A stretch of DNA of 28,233 nucleotides from VRUE01 sp035260485 (lineage in GTDB: Bacteria; Actinomycetota; Thermoleophilia; Solirubrobacterales; 70-9): the NCBI GenBank assembly GCA_035260485.1, contig DATFVC010000006.1:1-28233 (forward strand), written 5' to 3'. The position numbers were made by a program, and so were the translations under genes. How positions within the stretch are numbered: position 1 is the stretch's first letter; each line of letters opens with the position of its first letter. This document shows, piece after piece, positions 1-7,989 of the stretch. The notes beneath the pieces were generated by a model. That model was not told the DNA's origin. It worked only from the letters and a program-made list of their open reading frames with translations, and made no database searches.

Positions 1-1231
<1,231 letters not shown>

Positions 1232-1235
<4 letters not shown>

Positions 1236-1822
1236 GCAGGACGGCGACCAGAGAGCGCGAGACGGCCGAGATCCGGATCAGGCTCTCGCTCGACCTCGAC
1301 GGGGGGGAAGCGAGCGCCGAGACCGGCGTCGGCTTCCTCGACCACATGCTCGACCTGCTCGCCCGCCACGCCCGCCTCGGCCTGCGGATCGAGGCCAGCG
1401 GCGATCTCGAGACCGGCGCCCACCACACCGTGGAGGACGTCGGCATCGTCCTCGGCCAGGCGCTCGACGAGGCGCTCGGCGACCGCGCCGGGATCCGGCG
1501 CTACGGCTCGGCCCTGGTGCCGATGGACGAGTCGTTGGCCGAGTGCGCTATCGACGTCTCCGGGCGCCCGCTCTGCGTATTCGACGCCGAGCTGCCGACG
1601 ACGTCGATCGCCGGCTTCGACACCGAGCTGGCCGAGGAGTTCTTCCGCGCCGTCGCCAACAGCGCCAAGCTGACCCTGCACGTCTCCGTCCGCTACGGCA
1701 CCAACGCCCATCACATGATCGAGGCCTGCTTCAAGGCCTTCGCCCGCGCCCTCCGCGTCGCCGTCTCGATCGACCCCGAGGAGAGCGGCGTGCCCTCGAC
1801 CAAGGGGACGCTGAGCCTATGA
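1232..1822 (+). CDS. hisB: Imidazoleglycerol-phosphate dehydratase
   Basis: HisB removes water from imidazole glycerol phosphate to give imidazole acetol phosphate, the sixth step of histidine synthesis. It works as a 24-subunit, manganese-containing cytoplasmic enzyme. The 196-residue length is typical of the monofunctional form without a fused phosphatase. The duplicated metal-binding signatures are clear: GFLDHMLDLLARH (residues 34-46), HHTVEDVGI (64-72) and the second-half counterpart NAHHMIEACFKAFARAL (158-174); DESLAECAIDVSGRP is also family-typical. The ATG lies within the hisD stop (ATGA overlap). In many actinobacteria hisC stands between hisD and hisB; it is absent here. The final codon overlaps a 23-codon ORF leading into hisH. 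Confidence 0.97.
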
Positions 1823-1890
1823 GCGCGGCAGCGACCGAGCGTGCATATCTGACTCTTCGCGAGAGAGCGAAGCGCGAGGTTCTGTCGTGA
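1819..1890 (+). CDS. Possible 23-codon coupling ORF between hisB and hisH
   Basis: An ATG at 1819 overlaps the hisB stop by four bases, and the ORF ends in a TGA at 1888-1890 that overlaps the GTG/ATG start pair of hisH. It would encode 23 residues, beginning MSAAATERAY and ending KREVLS. The length and both overlaps match translational coupling across an otherwise untranslated 67-base gap. Codon use is less GC-biased than in its neighbours. No family is recognised; its sequence loosely recalls the first helix of GntR regulators, which may be chance. It could equally be non-coding spacer. Confidence 0.35.
   Translation: MSAAATERAYLTLRERAKREVLS
1855..1872. repeat. Small inverted repeat before hisH
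   Basis: CTTCGC and GCGAAG flank the six-base loop GAGAGA. An alternative overlapping pairing (CTCT with AGAG, 1853-1865) is also possible. It lies in the hisB-hisH gap 18 bases before the hisH ATG, with no U-tract, so it is not an intrinsic terminator. Confidence 0.5.
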
Positions 1891-2513
1891 TGACGCGGAT
1901 CGCGATCCTCAACTACGGGATGGGCAACCTGCGCTCGGTCGAGAAGGCGCTGGAGCACGTCGGCGTCGTCGCGACCATCACCTCCGACGCCGGCGAGGCC
2001 CGCGCCGCCGACGGGCTGATCCTGCCCGGCGTCGGCGCCTTCCCGCGGGCGATGGAGCGGGTCCGCCAGCTCGGCCTCGACGCGCTGATCGCCGAGCGCC
2101 GCGACGCCGGGGTGCCGATCCTCGGCATCTGCCTCGGCCTGCAGCTGCTGTTCGAGTCGACCACCGAGCTGGGCGGCGCCAGCGGGCTGGGATTGCTCGA
2201 CGGCGAGGTCGCCGAGCTGGAGGCGGACGGCCTCAAGGTCCCGCACATCGGCTGGTCGCCGGTGCGCTGGGAGCGCGACTCGCGACTCGCCGAGGGGATC
2301 GACTCCGAGACTCCGTTCTACTTCGTCCACTCCTTCGCGCCGCGCCCGGGGCCCGGCGAGCTGCTCGGCAGCGCCGCCTACGGCGCCCGCTTCGCCTGCG
2401 CGGCCGAGCGCGACGATGTCTTCGGCGTCCAGTTCCACCCCGAGAAGTCGAGCGCCGCCGGGCTGCGGCTGCTCTCCAACTTCGCCGGGGTCTGCGCGGC
2501 CGTCCCCGCGTGA
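1890..2513 (+). CDS. hisH: Imidazole glycerol phosphate synthase, glutaminase subunit
   Basis: HisH is the class I glutamine amidotransferase that releases ammonia for HisF; the heterodimer makes imidazole glycerol phosphate and AICAR. The 207-residue protein shows the triad Cys81 (GICLGLQLLFE), His183 and Glu185 (QFHPEKS), with GNLRSVEKAL at the N-terminus and LPGVGAF before the oxyanion region. A GTG at 1887 would add one residue; the ATG at 1890 is preferred because the family begins directly with the first strand (IAILNYGMGN). The stop overlaps the hisA GTG. No strong Shine-Dalgarno is visible, so translation probably relies on coupling. Confidence 0.97.
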   Translation: MTRIAILNYGMGNLRSVEKALEHVGVVATITSDAGEARAADGLILPGVGAFPRAMERVRQLGLDALIAERRDAGVPILGICLGLQLLFESTTELGGASGLGLLDGEVAELEADGLKVPHIGWSPVRWERDSRLAEGIDSETPFYFVHSFAPRPGPGELLGSAAYGARFACAAERDDVFGVQFHPEKSSAAGLRLLSNFAGVCAAVPA

Positions 2514-3238
2514 TCCTCTACCCGGCCATCGACATCCGCGGCGGCCAGGCCGTGCGGCTGCTGCGGGGCGACTATGAACGCGAGACGGTCTACGATGCCG
2601 ACCCGGTCGAGGCGGCGACGCGCTGGGCCGCCGAAGGCGCCGAGTTCCTCCATGTGGTCGACCTCGACGGGGCGAAGGCGGGGGGGCCTCGGAACCTGGA
2701 GGCGGTGCGACGGATCGCCGCCGCGGTCGAGTGCCCGATCCAGGTCGGCGGCGGTTTGCGCGACCCCGCCTCGGTGGACGCGGTACTGGACGCCGGAGCG
2801 GAGCGGGCCGTGATCGGTACCGCGGCGCTGCGCGATCCGGGCTTTCTCAAGGGGACGCTTGCTCGCCATGGCGAGCGCGTGGTCGTCTCGGTGGACGCCC
2901 GCGACGGCAAGGTCGCTCTGGCCGGGTGGACAGAAGCAGGCGAGGAGGGGGTTGTCGAGGCGGTTGCGGAGCTGAGCTCCCGGGGCGTCTCGAGGTTTCT
3001 CTGCACCGCGATCGAGCGGGACGGGACGATGGAGGGCCCCGCCATCGACCAGCTGGGTCGCATAGCCGAGGCAACGCAAGCTCAGGTGATCGCCTCGGGC
3101 GGCGTCGGCACCCTCTCCGACCTCGAGGCCCTCGTCCGAGACGCCCCCCCCAACGTCGAGGGCGCAGTCGTCGGCCGCGCCCTCTACGAGCGCAAGTTCA
3201 CCGTCGCCGCAGGAATAGCGGCCTTAAGGCCGCCCTGA
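2510..3238 (+). CDS. hisA: Phosphoribosylformimino-AICAR-phosphate isomerase
   Basis: HisA is a TIM-barrel enzyme that performs the Amadori rearrangement of ProFAR to PRFAR, the substrate of HisF/HisH. The 242-residue protein has the two catalytic aspartates at positions expected for the family: Asp8 (YPAIDIRGG) and Asp129 (VVSVDARDG), with phosphate-binding loops QVGGGLRD and VIASGGVGTLSDLEAL. In many actinobacteria the orthologue is PriA, which also serves tryptophan synthesis and has an arginine-rich segment before a conserved Trp; here that segment reads VALAGW, so I favour ordinary HisA, with moderate certainty. It starts with GTG overlapping the hisH stop. Confidence 0.95.
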   Translation: MILYPAIDIRGGQAVRLLRGDYERETVYDADPVEAATRWAAEGAEFLHVVDLDGAKAGGPRNLEAVRRIAAAVECPIQVGGGLRDPASVDAVLDAGAERAVIGTAALRDPGFLKGTLARHGERVVVSVDARDGKVALAGWTEAGEEGVVEAVAELSSRGVSRFLCTAIERDGTMEGPAIDQLGRIAEATQAQVIASGGVGTLSDLEALVRDAPPNVEGAVVGRALYERKFTVAAGIAALRPP

Positions 3239-3245
3239 GCGGCCT

Positions 3246-3283
3246 GGGCGACTTTTTGTCGGATAGCGACAGAAAGGTCGCCC
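3246..3283. repeat. Strong hairpin between hisA and hisF
   Basis: The arms 3246-3261 and 3267-3283 pair over about 16 positions with one bulge and one mismatch around the loop GATAG, with GGGCGAC against GTCGCCC at the base. No U-tract follows, so a classical intrinsic terminator is unlikely; Rho-linked termination, transcript protection or a palindromic repeat are alternatives. It ends two bases before the proposed hisF -10 box. Confidence 0.75.
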
Positions 3284-3285
3284 AC

Positions 3286-3291
3286 TAGGCT
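3286..3291 (+). promoter_or_regulatory. Candidate -10 box for leaderless hisF transcript
   Basis: TAGGCT lies six bases before the hisF ATG, where no Shine-Dalgarno is present. The TANNNT pattern at this distance is typical of leaderless actinobacterial genes. The same hexamer precedes proC and sepF. Confidence 0.5.
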
Positions 3292-3297
3292 GTCGAG

Positions 3298-4056
3298 ATG
3301 GTCCTGAAGCGAGTCATACCGTGCCTCGACGTCGATGCGGGGCGGGTCGTCAAGGGGACGAACTTCGTCGGGCTGCGCGACGCCGGCGACCCGGTCGAGC
3401 TGGCCGAGCGCTACGACGCCGAGGGCGCCGACGAGCTGGTCTTCCTCGACATCACCGCCTCGCACGAGAAGCGCGAGACGATCGTCGAGCTGGCGCGCCG
3501 CACGGCCGACAACGTCTTCATACCCTTCACGATCGGCGGCGGCATTCGCTCGGTCGAGGACGCCCAGGCGGTGCTCGACGCCGGCGCCGACAAGGTTTCG
3601 GTCAACTCCGCAGCCCTCGAGCGACCCGAGCTGCTGACCGAGCTGGCCGATCACTTCGGCGCCCAGTGCGTGGTAATCGCCATCGACGCCAAGCAAGAGG
3701 GGGGCGGCTGGGGTGTTTACGTCAACGGTGGTCGCAAGAAGGTCGACGGTCGAGAGGCCGTCGCTTGGGCCACGGAGGCGGTCGAGAGGGGCGCTGGGGA
3801 GGTGCTGCTGACCAGCATGGATCGCGACGGCACCAACGATGGCTATGACATCGACCTGACCCGCAGCATCGCCGACGCTGTCCCGGTGCCTGTGATCGCC
3901 TCCGGCGGCGCCGGCGCCCTGGAGCATCTCAGCGCGGCGATCGCCGACGGTCGCGCCGATGCCGTCCTCTGCGCCTCGATCTTTCACTACGGCGCCTACA
4001 GAGTGCGCGATGCGAAGCGGTACCTGGCCGATGTGGGAATCCCGGTTCGGGTCTAG
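3298..4056 (+). CDS. hisF: Imidazole glycerol phosphate synthase, cyclase subunit
   Basis: HisF cyclises PRFAR with ammonia channelled from HisH, giving imidazole glycerol phosphate and AICAR. The 252-residue barrel has the catalytic aspartates exactly at Asp11 (IPCLDVD) and Asp130 (VIAIDAK), the phosphate loops FTIGGGIRS and VIASGGAGALEHL, and the usual C-terminus (KRYLADVGIPVRV). Unlike the upstream his genes it is not overlapped: a 59-base gap with a hairpin and a TAGGCT box separates it from hisA, so it may have its own leaderless promoter as well as read-through. The neighbour downstream is convergent. Confidence 0.97.
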   Translation: MVLKRVIPCLDVDAGRVVKGTNFVGLRDAGDPVELAERYDAEGADELVFLDITASHEKRETIVELARRTADNVFIPFTIGGGIRSVEDAQAVLDAGADKVSVNSAALERPELLTELADHFGAQCVVIAIDAKQEGGGWGVYVNGGRKKVDGREAVAWATEAVERGAGEVLLTSMDRDGTNDGYDIDLTRSIADAVPVPVIASGGAGALEHLSAAIADGRADAVLCASIFHYGAYRVRDAKRYLADVGIPVRV

Positions 4057-4068
4057 ACGGGTCAACCG

Positions 4069-4759
4069 TCAGCCACTGCTCAAATCCGCAGCCATCGCGG
4101 CGACCCCGCCTGAGCCGAGGATCTCGAAGCGGGCCAGCTCATACGGGCTATCGCGCGTGGCATAGCCGGCGATCTCGGTCGTCGCTCCCAGGTACCCGGC
4201 TTCCTTCACGGCTGCGATCACGGTTTCGTCGAAGCGCCCCGCGGGATAGCAGAAGTTGTCGACCTGAACGCCGTATTCGCGACGCAGGATCGCCCGCGAG
4301 CCGGCCACTTCTTCCCTCAATTCGCTGGCATCCAGTTCGGTCAGGTCGAGGTGGTGGATGGTGTGGGCCGCCAGCGTCACCGCCTCGTAACCGTGTTCCG
4401 CGAGCCAGCCCATCTGGCGGTGGAAGATCGGTCGCCGTAGGCACAGGTCGGGATAAGGAGCGCCCGCCGACGCGGCGCCGAGCACGTGGTACTCGAGAAT
4501 CGGAACCCGGGCCGGTGTGAGGCCTCCAATTCGGTTGAGGCGTGGCGTTGCGGACCGTGGTTGGGCCGGCGGCCAACCTTCCGCCGCCGCGTTTGGCCGC
4601 CGCAGCGCCCGCGGCCCGCTTCCCGCCTGAGTCGCCGCCGCCGAACAGCACCGCCGCGATCGAGGCCACCGCGACCGTAAGCGCCGCGGTGGCGAGCAGG
4701 CGTCGGCGGCGAATCTGCCGGCGCTGCCGCTCTCGCCTCGCTTTGCGCTCATCGACCAT
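4069..4759 (-). pseudogene. Polysaccharide deacetylase (NodB family), frameshifted and lacking the catalytic segment
   Basis: Read on the minus strand from 4759, one frame encodes a basic N-terminus and a membrane anchor (LLATAALTVAVASIAAVLF) followed by a linker. The deacetylase domain then appears in a different frame (ATG 4752 onward) from PILEYHV (near 4503), so a frameshift lies at roughly 4503-4560. The domain runs from FHRQMGWLAEHGYEAVTL directly into AAHTIHHLDLTEL (junction near 4371). In related enzymes some 70 residues carrying the TFDDG catalytic and metal-binding aspartates separate these two segments. The His-containing second metal motif (HTIHH) and the NFCYPAGRFDE motif remain. 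Intact relatives are membrane-anchored, extracytoplasmic enzymes that N-deacetylate polysaccharides or peptidoglycan. Two independent lesions argue for a dead gene; one sequencing error could explain only the frameshift. Confidence 0.8.
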
Positions 4760-4780
4760 CCGGGAACGCGATCATGGTAA

Positions 4781-4786
4781 GGAAGG
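4781..4786 (+). promoter_or_regulatory. Ribosome binding site of the CCA-type enzyme gene
   Basis: AAGGAG sits six bases before the ATG at 4793. It is one of the few clear Shine-Dalgarno sequences in the window and fixes this start. Confidence 0.7.
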
Positions 4787-4792
4787 AGACCG

Positions 4793-5920
4793 ATGCCGAT
4801 CCCCCTGACACCAATCGAAGACCTCGCCGACGCCGTGGAGAGCGCCTATCCCGAGCTGGCAGCCGTCCACGACCTGGCCGGAGGGAAACCGGTGTACCTG
4901 GTTGGCGGCGCCGTCCGCGATCTTCTGCTTGGCCAGGGGAGAAGCGACATCGACCTGGTGGTCGAGGGCGACGCCACGGCTCTCGCTGCTCGGCTCGGCG
5001 GAGAGGTCATCGAGCACGAACGTTTTGCAACCGCCAAGGCACGGCTCGGCGAGCACGAGGTGGATATCGCCACGGCCCGGGCCGAGTCCTATCCACACCC
5101 CGGCGCGTTGCCCGAGGTGGAGCCGACAACCGGAATCGCCGCCGACCTTGCCCGTCGCGACTTCACGGTCAATGCGATGGCGATTCCCCTGCGTCGCGAT
5201 CCGGAGTTGATCGACCCCCACAGGGGCCGAGGGGACCTCGAAGCGGGCTTGCTGAGAATTCTTCACGCGCGTTCGTTCGAGGACGACCCGACGAGAGCGC
5301 TGCGAGCCGCCCGCTACGCGGCTCGCTTCGGCTTCGAGCTGGAGCCAGAGACCGCGGCGTTACTGGGCAAAACCGACCTGAGCACGGTGTCGGCGGACCG
5401 CCGCGATGCGGAGCTGCTGCGGATGGCCAGCGAGACGGAGTCCGTGCGCGGATTTGCTCTGCTGGCCGAGTGGGGGCTGGTGGATCTGTCCGAGAGCGAG
5501 CTGGGCCTGGCTGGCCGGGTTGCGGGACTCCTCATGGCGCCGCCCTGGAGAGAAATGGCCCGGCGAGACCAGGCCATCCTCGCCGCGGCGCTGGGTCAGC
5601 GGGGTGAGGCGGAGAAACTGGCGGCGGCACATCCCGGCCGACCATCCGAGGCGGTGTGCCTTGCCCGGGGAGCGACCTCGATCGAGCTGGTGCTCGCTCG
5701 CGCAATGGGCGCCCAGTGGCTCGATCACTACGTTGATGAGTGGCGGAACGTGAAGCTCCAGATCGACGGCGACGATCTGATCGCCGCGGGCGTTCCCCAG
5801 GGGCCGAGGATCGGACGCGGTCTCGACGAGGCGCTGCGCCGCAAACTGGACGACGAAGTCTCCGGGCGTGAGCAGGAGCTGGAAATTGCGGTGTCGGAGG
5901 CGAGAAGGGGCGATGCCTGA
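4793..5920 (+). CDS. tRNA nucleotidyltransferase / poly(A) polymerase family protein
   Basis: This is a class II nucleotidyltransferase of the type that adds or repairs the 3' CCA end of tRNA. The head domain has YLVGGAVRDLLLG (35-47), the metal-binding Asp52-Asp54 pair in SDIDLVVEGD, and RRDFTVNAMA (121-130), followed by the helical RNA-binding region with EDDPTRALRAARYAARFGF. At 375 residues it is compact and has no recognisable HD phosphohydrolase domain. The C-terminus (IAAGVPQGPRIGRGLDEALRRKL) is typical of the family. Whether it adds CCA, only CC or A, or poly(A) cannot be settled from motifs. Its stop overlaps the pgeF ATG (TGATG), tying it to the following cluster, where ftsZ is often found instead. 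Confidence 0.88.
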   Translation: MPIPLTPIEDLADAVESAYPELAAVHDLAGGKPVYLVGGAVRDLLLGQGRSDIDLVVEGDATALAARLGGEVIEHERFATAKARLGEHEVDIATARAESYPHPGALPEVEPTTGIAADLARRDFTVNAMAIPLRRDPELIDPHRGRGDLEAGLLRILHARSFEDDPTRALRAARYAARFGFELEPETAALLGKTDLSTVSADRRDAELLRMASETESVRGFALLAEWGLVDLSESELGLAGRVAGLLMAPPWREMARRDQAILAAALGQRGEAEKLAAAHPGRPSEAVCLARGATSIELVLARAMGAQWLDHYVDEWRNVKLQIDGDDLIAAGVPQGPRIGRGLDEALRRKLDDEVSGREQELEIAVSEARRGDA

Positions 5921-6579
5921 TGCAGTGGCGATCGGCCGGGGAGGTCAAATGGCTGGAGGCGCGCCTGCCGGGCTCGGTAGCCGTCTTCTCGACCCGCTCG
6001 TGCGGCTCGGCGAAGGAGAGCCACATTCCACTCGCAACCGCGCTCGAAATCTCCCCCGATCTGATTGTCAGCGGCCACCAGGCGCATGGCGCCGAGCTGG
6101 CGTTCCATGAAGTGGCGGTGGCTGGAATTCCCGATGTCGACGGACATGTGATCACCAAGCCAGGCCCGGTCGGCCTCGTCTATACGGCCGACTGCCTGCC
6201 GGTCGCCGTCGCCGGGCCAGGCGGCGTCGCGATGCTTCACTGCGGCTGGCGTGGCCTGGCTGCCGGAATCGTTGGCTGCGGAGCCAAGGCGGTGGGCGCC
6301 ACGCACGCGGTGATCGGACCTGGAATCGGTCCCTGCTGCTACGAGGTCAGAGATGACGTCCTCGACGCGTTCGCCGGTCTAGGGCCCGGGGTCGCCTCCG
6401 GTCGAATGCTCGATCTGCCCGAGGTCGCACGGCGCCTCCTGCGGGAAACGGGCGTCCGGGAGATCGAGTCCGCCACGCTCTGCACCTGCTGTGAGGAGGA
6501 GCTGTTCTTCTCGCATCGCCGTGACGCCGGGCCCGGTCGCCAGGCTGGCCTGGCCTGGATCGAGGCCGGGGGGCGTTAG
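5920..6579 (+). CDS. pgeF: Peptidoglycan editing factor / purine nucleoside phosphorylase family (YfiH, LACC1)
   Basis: This is a DUF152-family protein. Members have been shown to act on purine nucleosides, and in enterobacteria PgeF prevents misincorporation of serine into peptidoglycan stems; older annotations call it polyphenol oxidase. The metal-site residues are visible: His56 (SGHQAHG), Cys92 (TADCLPVAV) and His107 (MLHCGWRGL), followed by IGPGIGPCCYEV and a C-terminal CCEEELFFSHRRD segment. The 219-residue length is slightly short for the family (about 240). It is coupled to the upstream gene by TGATG and lies 3 bases before yggS, the usual actinobacterial order. Confidence 0.92.
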   Translation: MQWRSAGEVKWLEARLPGSVAVFSTRSCGSAKESHIPLATALEISPDLIVSGHQAHGAELAFHEVAVAGIPDVDGHVITKPGPVGLVYTADCLPVAVAGPGGVAMLHCGWRGLAAGIVGCGAKAVGATHAVIGPGIGPCCYEVRDDVLDAFAGLGPGVASGRMLDLPEVARRLLRETGVREIESATLCTCCEEELFFSHRRDAGPGRQAGLAWIEAGGR

Positions 6580-6582
6580 GCG

Positions 6583-7215
6583 ATGCCAGGCCTGATCCAC
6601 GGCCTCGACGCGGCCAAGATCGCCGCGAATCTGGAGCGGGTGCGCGAGCGCGCCGGCGGCGGTGTCGAGGTCCTCGCCGCGACCAAGTACGTGCCGCTGG
6701 AGGAGATGGGGGCCCTGGCCGAGGCGGGGGTCGGGCTGGTCGGCGAGAACCGCCAGCAGGAGTTGGAGGCAAAGCACGAGCGCTGGGGTGACGCCTTCGC
6801 ATGGGACTTCATCGGCAACCTGCAGAGCCGCAAGGTGAAGCGGGTCCTGCCGCTCTGCCGCCTGATCCATTCCGTCGCCTCGGAATCGGTGCTGGAGCAG
6901 CTCGGGCTTCACGGCGATGCGCAGACCGAGATCCTGGTCGAGGTCAACGTCGCCGGCGAGGAGGGCAAGGGGGGCATCGCCCCGGATGATTTGGGCGCCT
7001 TCGTCGAGCGCTGCCCGGTTCGGGTGTCGGGACTGATGACGATGCCACCGTTCAGCGCCGACGCGGAGGACTCACGGCCGCACTTCGCCCGCCTCGCCGA
7101 GCTGGCCTCAGCGCACGGGTTGAGCCGACTCTCGATGGGCACTTCGCAGGATTGGCCCGTCGCCGTCGAGGAGGGGGCGACGATAATCCGCCTTGGCACC
7201 GCGCTTTATGTGTGA
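6583..7215 (+). CDS. yggS: PLP homeostasis protein, YggS family
   Basis: YggS/YlmE/PLPBP is a fold-type III, PLP-binding TIM-barrel protein without known catalysis that keeps vitamin B6 and amino acid pools in balance. The PLP lysine is Lys35 in LAATKYV; GENRQQELEAK, DFIGNLQSRK, EVNVAGEEGKGG, GLMTMPP and LSMGTSQDW with the final IRLGTALY phosphate loop are all present. The 210-residue length is slightly short at the N-terminus but complete in motifs. It begins four bases after pgeF and is followed by a 77-base gap containing a palindrome and the likely sepF promoter. Confidence 0.95.
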   Translation: MPGLIHGLDAAKIAANLERVRERAGGGVEVLAATKYVPLEEMGALAEAGVGLVGENRQQELEAKHERWGDAFAWDFIGNLQSRKVKRVLPLCRLIHSVASESVLEQLGLHGDAQTEILVEVNVAGEEGKGGIAPDDLGAFVERCPVRVSGLMTMPPFSADAEDSRPHFARLAELASAHGLSRLSMGTSQDWPVAVEEGATIIRLGTALYV

Positions 7216-7226
7216 AATGCCACCCG

Positions 7227-7245
7227 ATTGGCGATAATCGCCAAT
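7227..7245. promoter_or_regulatory. Perfect 19-base palindrome between yggS and sepF
   Basis: ATTGGCGAT and ATCGCCAAT flank a single A. Its centre contains GATAAT, a good -10 hexamer, so a bound protein could block a promoter there. No U-tract follows. It looks like an operator for a dimeric regulator; which one is unknown. Confidence 0.55.
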
Positions 7246-7260
7246 AGAACCAACAAGGAA

Positions 7261-7266
7261 TAGGCT
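7261..7266 (+). promoter_or_regulatory. Candidate -10 box for sepF
   Basis: TAGGCT, identical to the boxes before hisF and proC, lies 26 bases before the sepF ATG. It would give a short leader without a clear Shine-Dalgarno. Confidence 0.35.
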
Positions 7267-7292
7267 GCAAAGGGCCGAAAGACGCGATACCC

Positions 7293-7829
7293 ATGGCACT
7301 ACGCGACAGCTGGCATAAAGCGCTGGTCTACTTCGGACTGGCGGAAGAGCACGAGTACGGTCCCGAATACGGGGAAGACTTCCCCGAGACTTCGGAAGAG
7401 GAAATCGAGGCTCGGCGCGAATCCGGACAGGTGCGGCGCCTGCCGACGTCCCGCCGCTCGCGCCGCGACGAGATCGACGACATCTTCGCCGACGACGAGC
7501 CGATTTCGGCTTCGCGTACGCGCACTCTGCGCCCGGTCGGCGAGGACTCCGACGTCAAAGTCCATCTCGTCATCCCGCGTAACTTCAACGACGCTCAGCA
7601 GGTCGCCGACCAGTTCAAGCGGTCGGTGCCGGTGATCCTCAACCTGCAGACCACCGACCACGAGCTCTCGAAGCGGATGATCGACTTCTGCTCCGGCCTC
7701 ACCTACTCGCTCGACGGCGGTATGCAGCGGATCGCCGAGAAGATCTTCTTGCTGACGCCTCGGAACGTCGAGGTGTCTGCCGAGGAGAAGGCTCGGCTGC
7801 TCGACAAAGGGTTCTTCAACCAGTCCTAG
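7293..7829 (+). CDS. sepF: Cell division protein SepF
   Basis: SepF is a membrane-associated FtsZ anchor that polymerises and helps assemble the division septum; it is the main FtsZ tether in many actinobacteria. The 178-residue protein starts with a short helix (ALRDSWHKALVYFGLAEE), which fits the N-terminal membrane-binding helix of the family, followed by an acidic/arginine-rich linker (about 20-85). The C-terminal SepF core (about 86-165) contains VHLVIPRNFNDAQQVADQF, VPVILNLQ and RMIDFCSGLTYSLDG. Gene order yggS-sepF is typical, but ftsZ is not in this window. A long palindrome follows the stop. Confidence 0.95.
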   Translation: MALRDSWHKALVYFGLAEEHEYGPEYGEDFPETSEEEIEARRESGQVRRLPTSRRSRRDEIDDIFADDEPISASRTRTLRPVGEDSDVKVHLVIPRNFNDAQQVADQFKRSVPVILNLQTTDHELSKRMIDFCSGLTYSLDGGMQRIAEKIFLLTPRNVEVSAEEKARLLDKGFFNQS

Positions 7830-7844
7830 CTCGTGGCGGGTGGG

Positions 7845-7963
7845 GAGAGGGTCGGGTGGCCCAGATCGCCGCTGGGTTTTTCGCTTCTGAGTCTTGTTTC
7901 TCTCGCTGAGTCGGCGCTGCGAAAAACAGGACGCCGCGCCCATCCGGGCCACCCGACCCTCTC
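7845..7963. repeat. Long imperfect inverted repeat between sepF and proC
   Basis: Outer arms 7845-7866 and 7942-7963 match over 22 positions with one mismatch. A second perfect 9-base stem (7876-7884 with 7919-7927, GTTTTTCGC) lies inside, separated from the first by an asymmetric internal loop. The apical part holds CTGAGTC twice (7887-7893, 7906-7912). Together it would form a long hairpin of about 119 bases in the transcript. There is no terminal U-tract. Confidence 0.8.
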
Positions 7964-7976
7964 TTCTCGGCACGGC

Positions 7977-7982
7977 TAGGCT
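7977..7982 (+). promoter_or_regulatory. Candidate -10 box for leaderless proC transcript
   Basis: TAGGCT lies seven bases before the GTG at 7990, with no Shine-Dalgarno. It supports 7990 over the longer upstream reading. Confidence 0.5.
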
Positions 7983-7989
7983 GCGGTGC

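Noticed and set aside
7845..7963. Intrinsic terminator after sepF
   Set aside because: No U-tract follows the outer stem. The T-run lies inside the inner stem. It is therefore listed as a palindromic repeat only.
7894..7989. N-terminal extension of ProC from 7894
   Set aside because: It is the 3' half of a palindrome, lacks family similarity, and would put 32 residues before the Rossmann fold.
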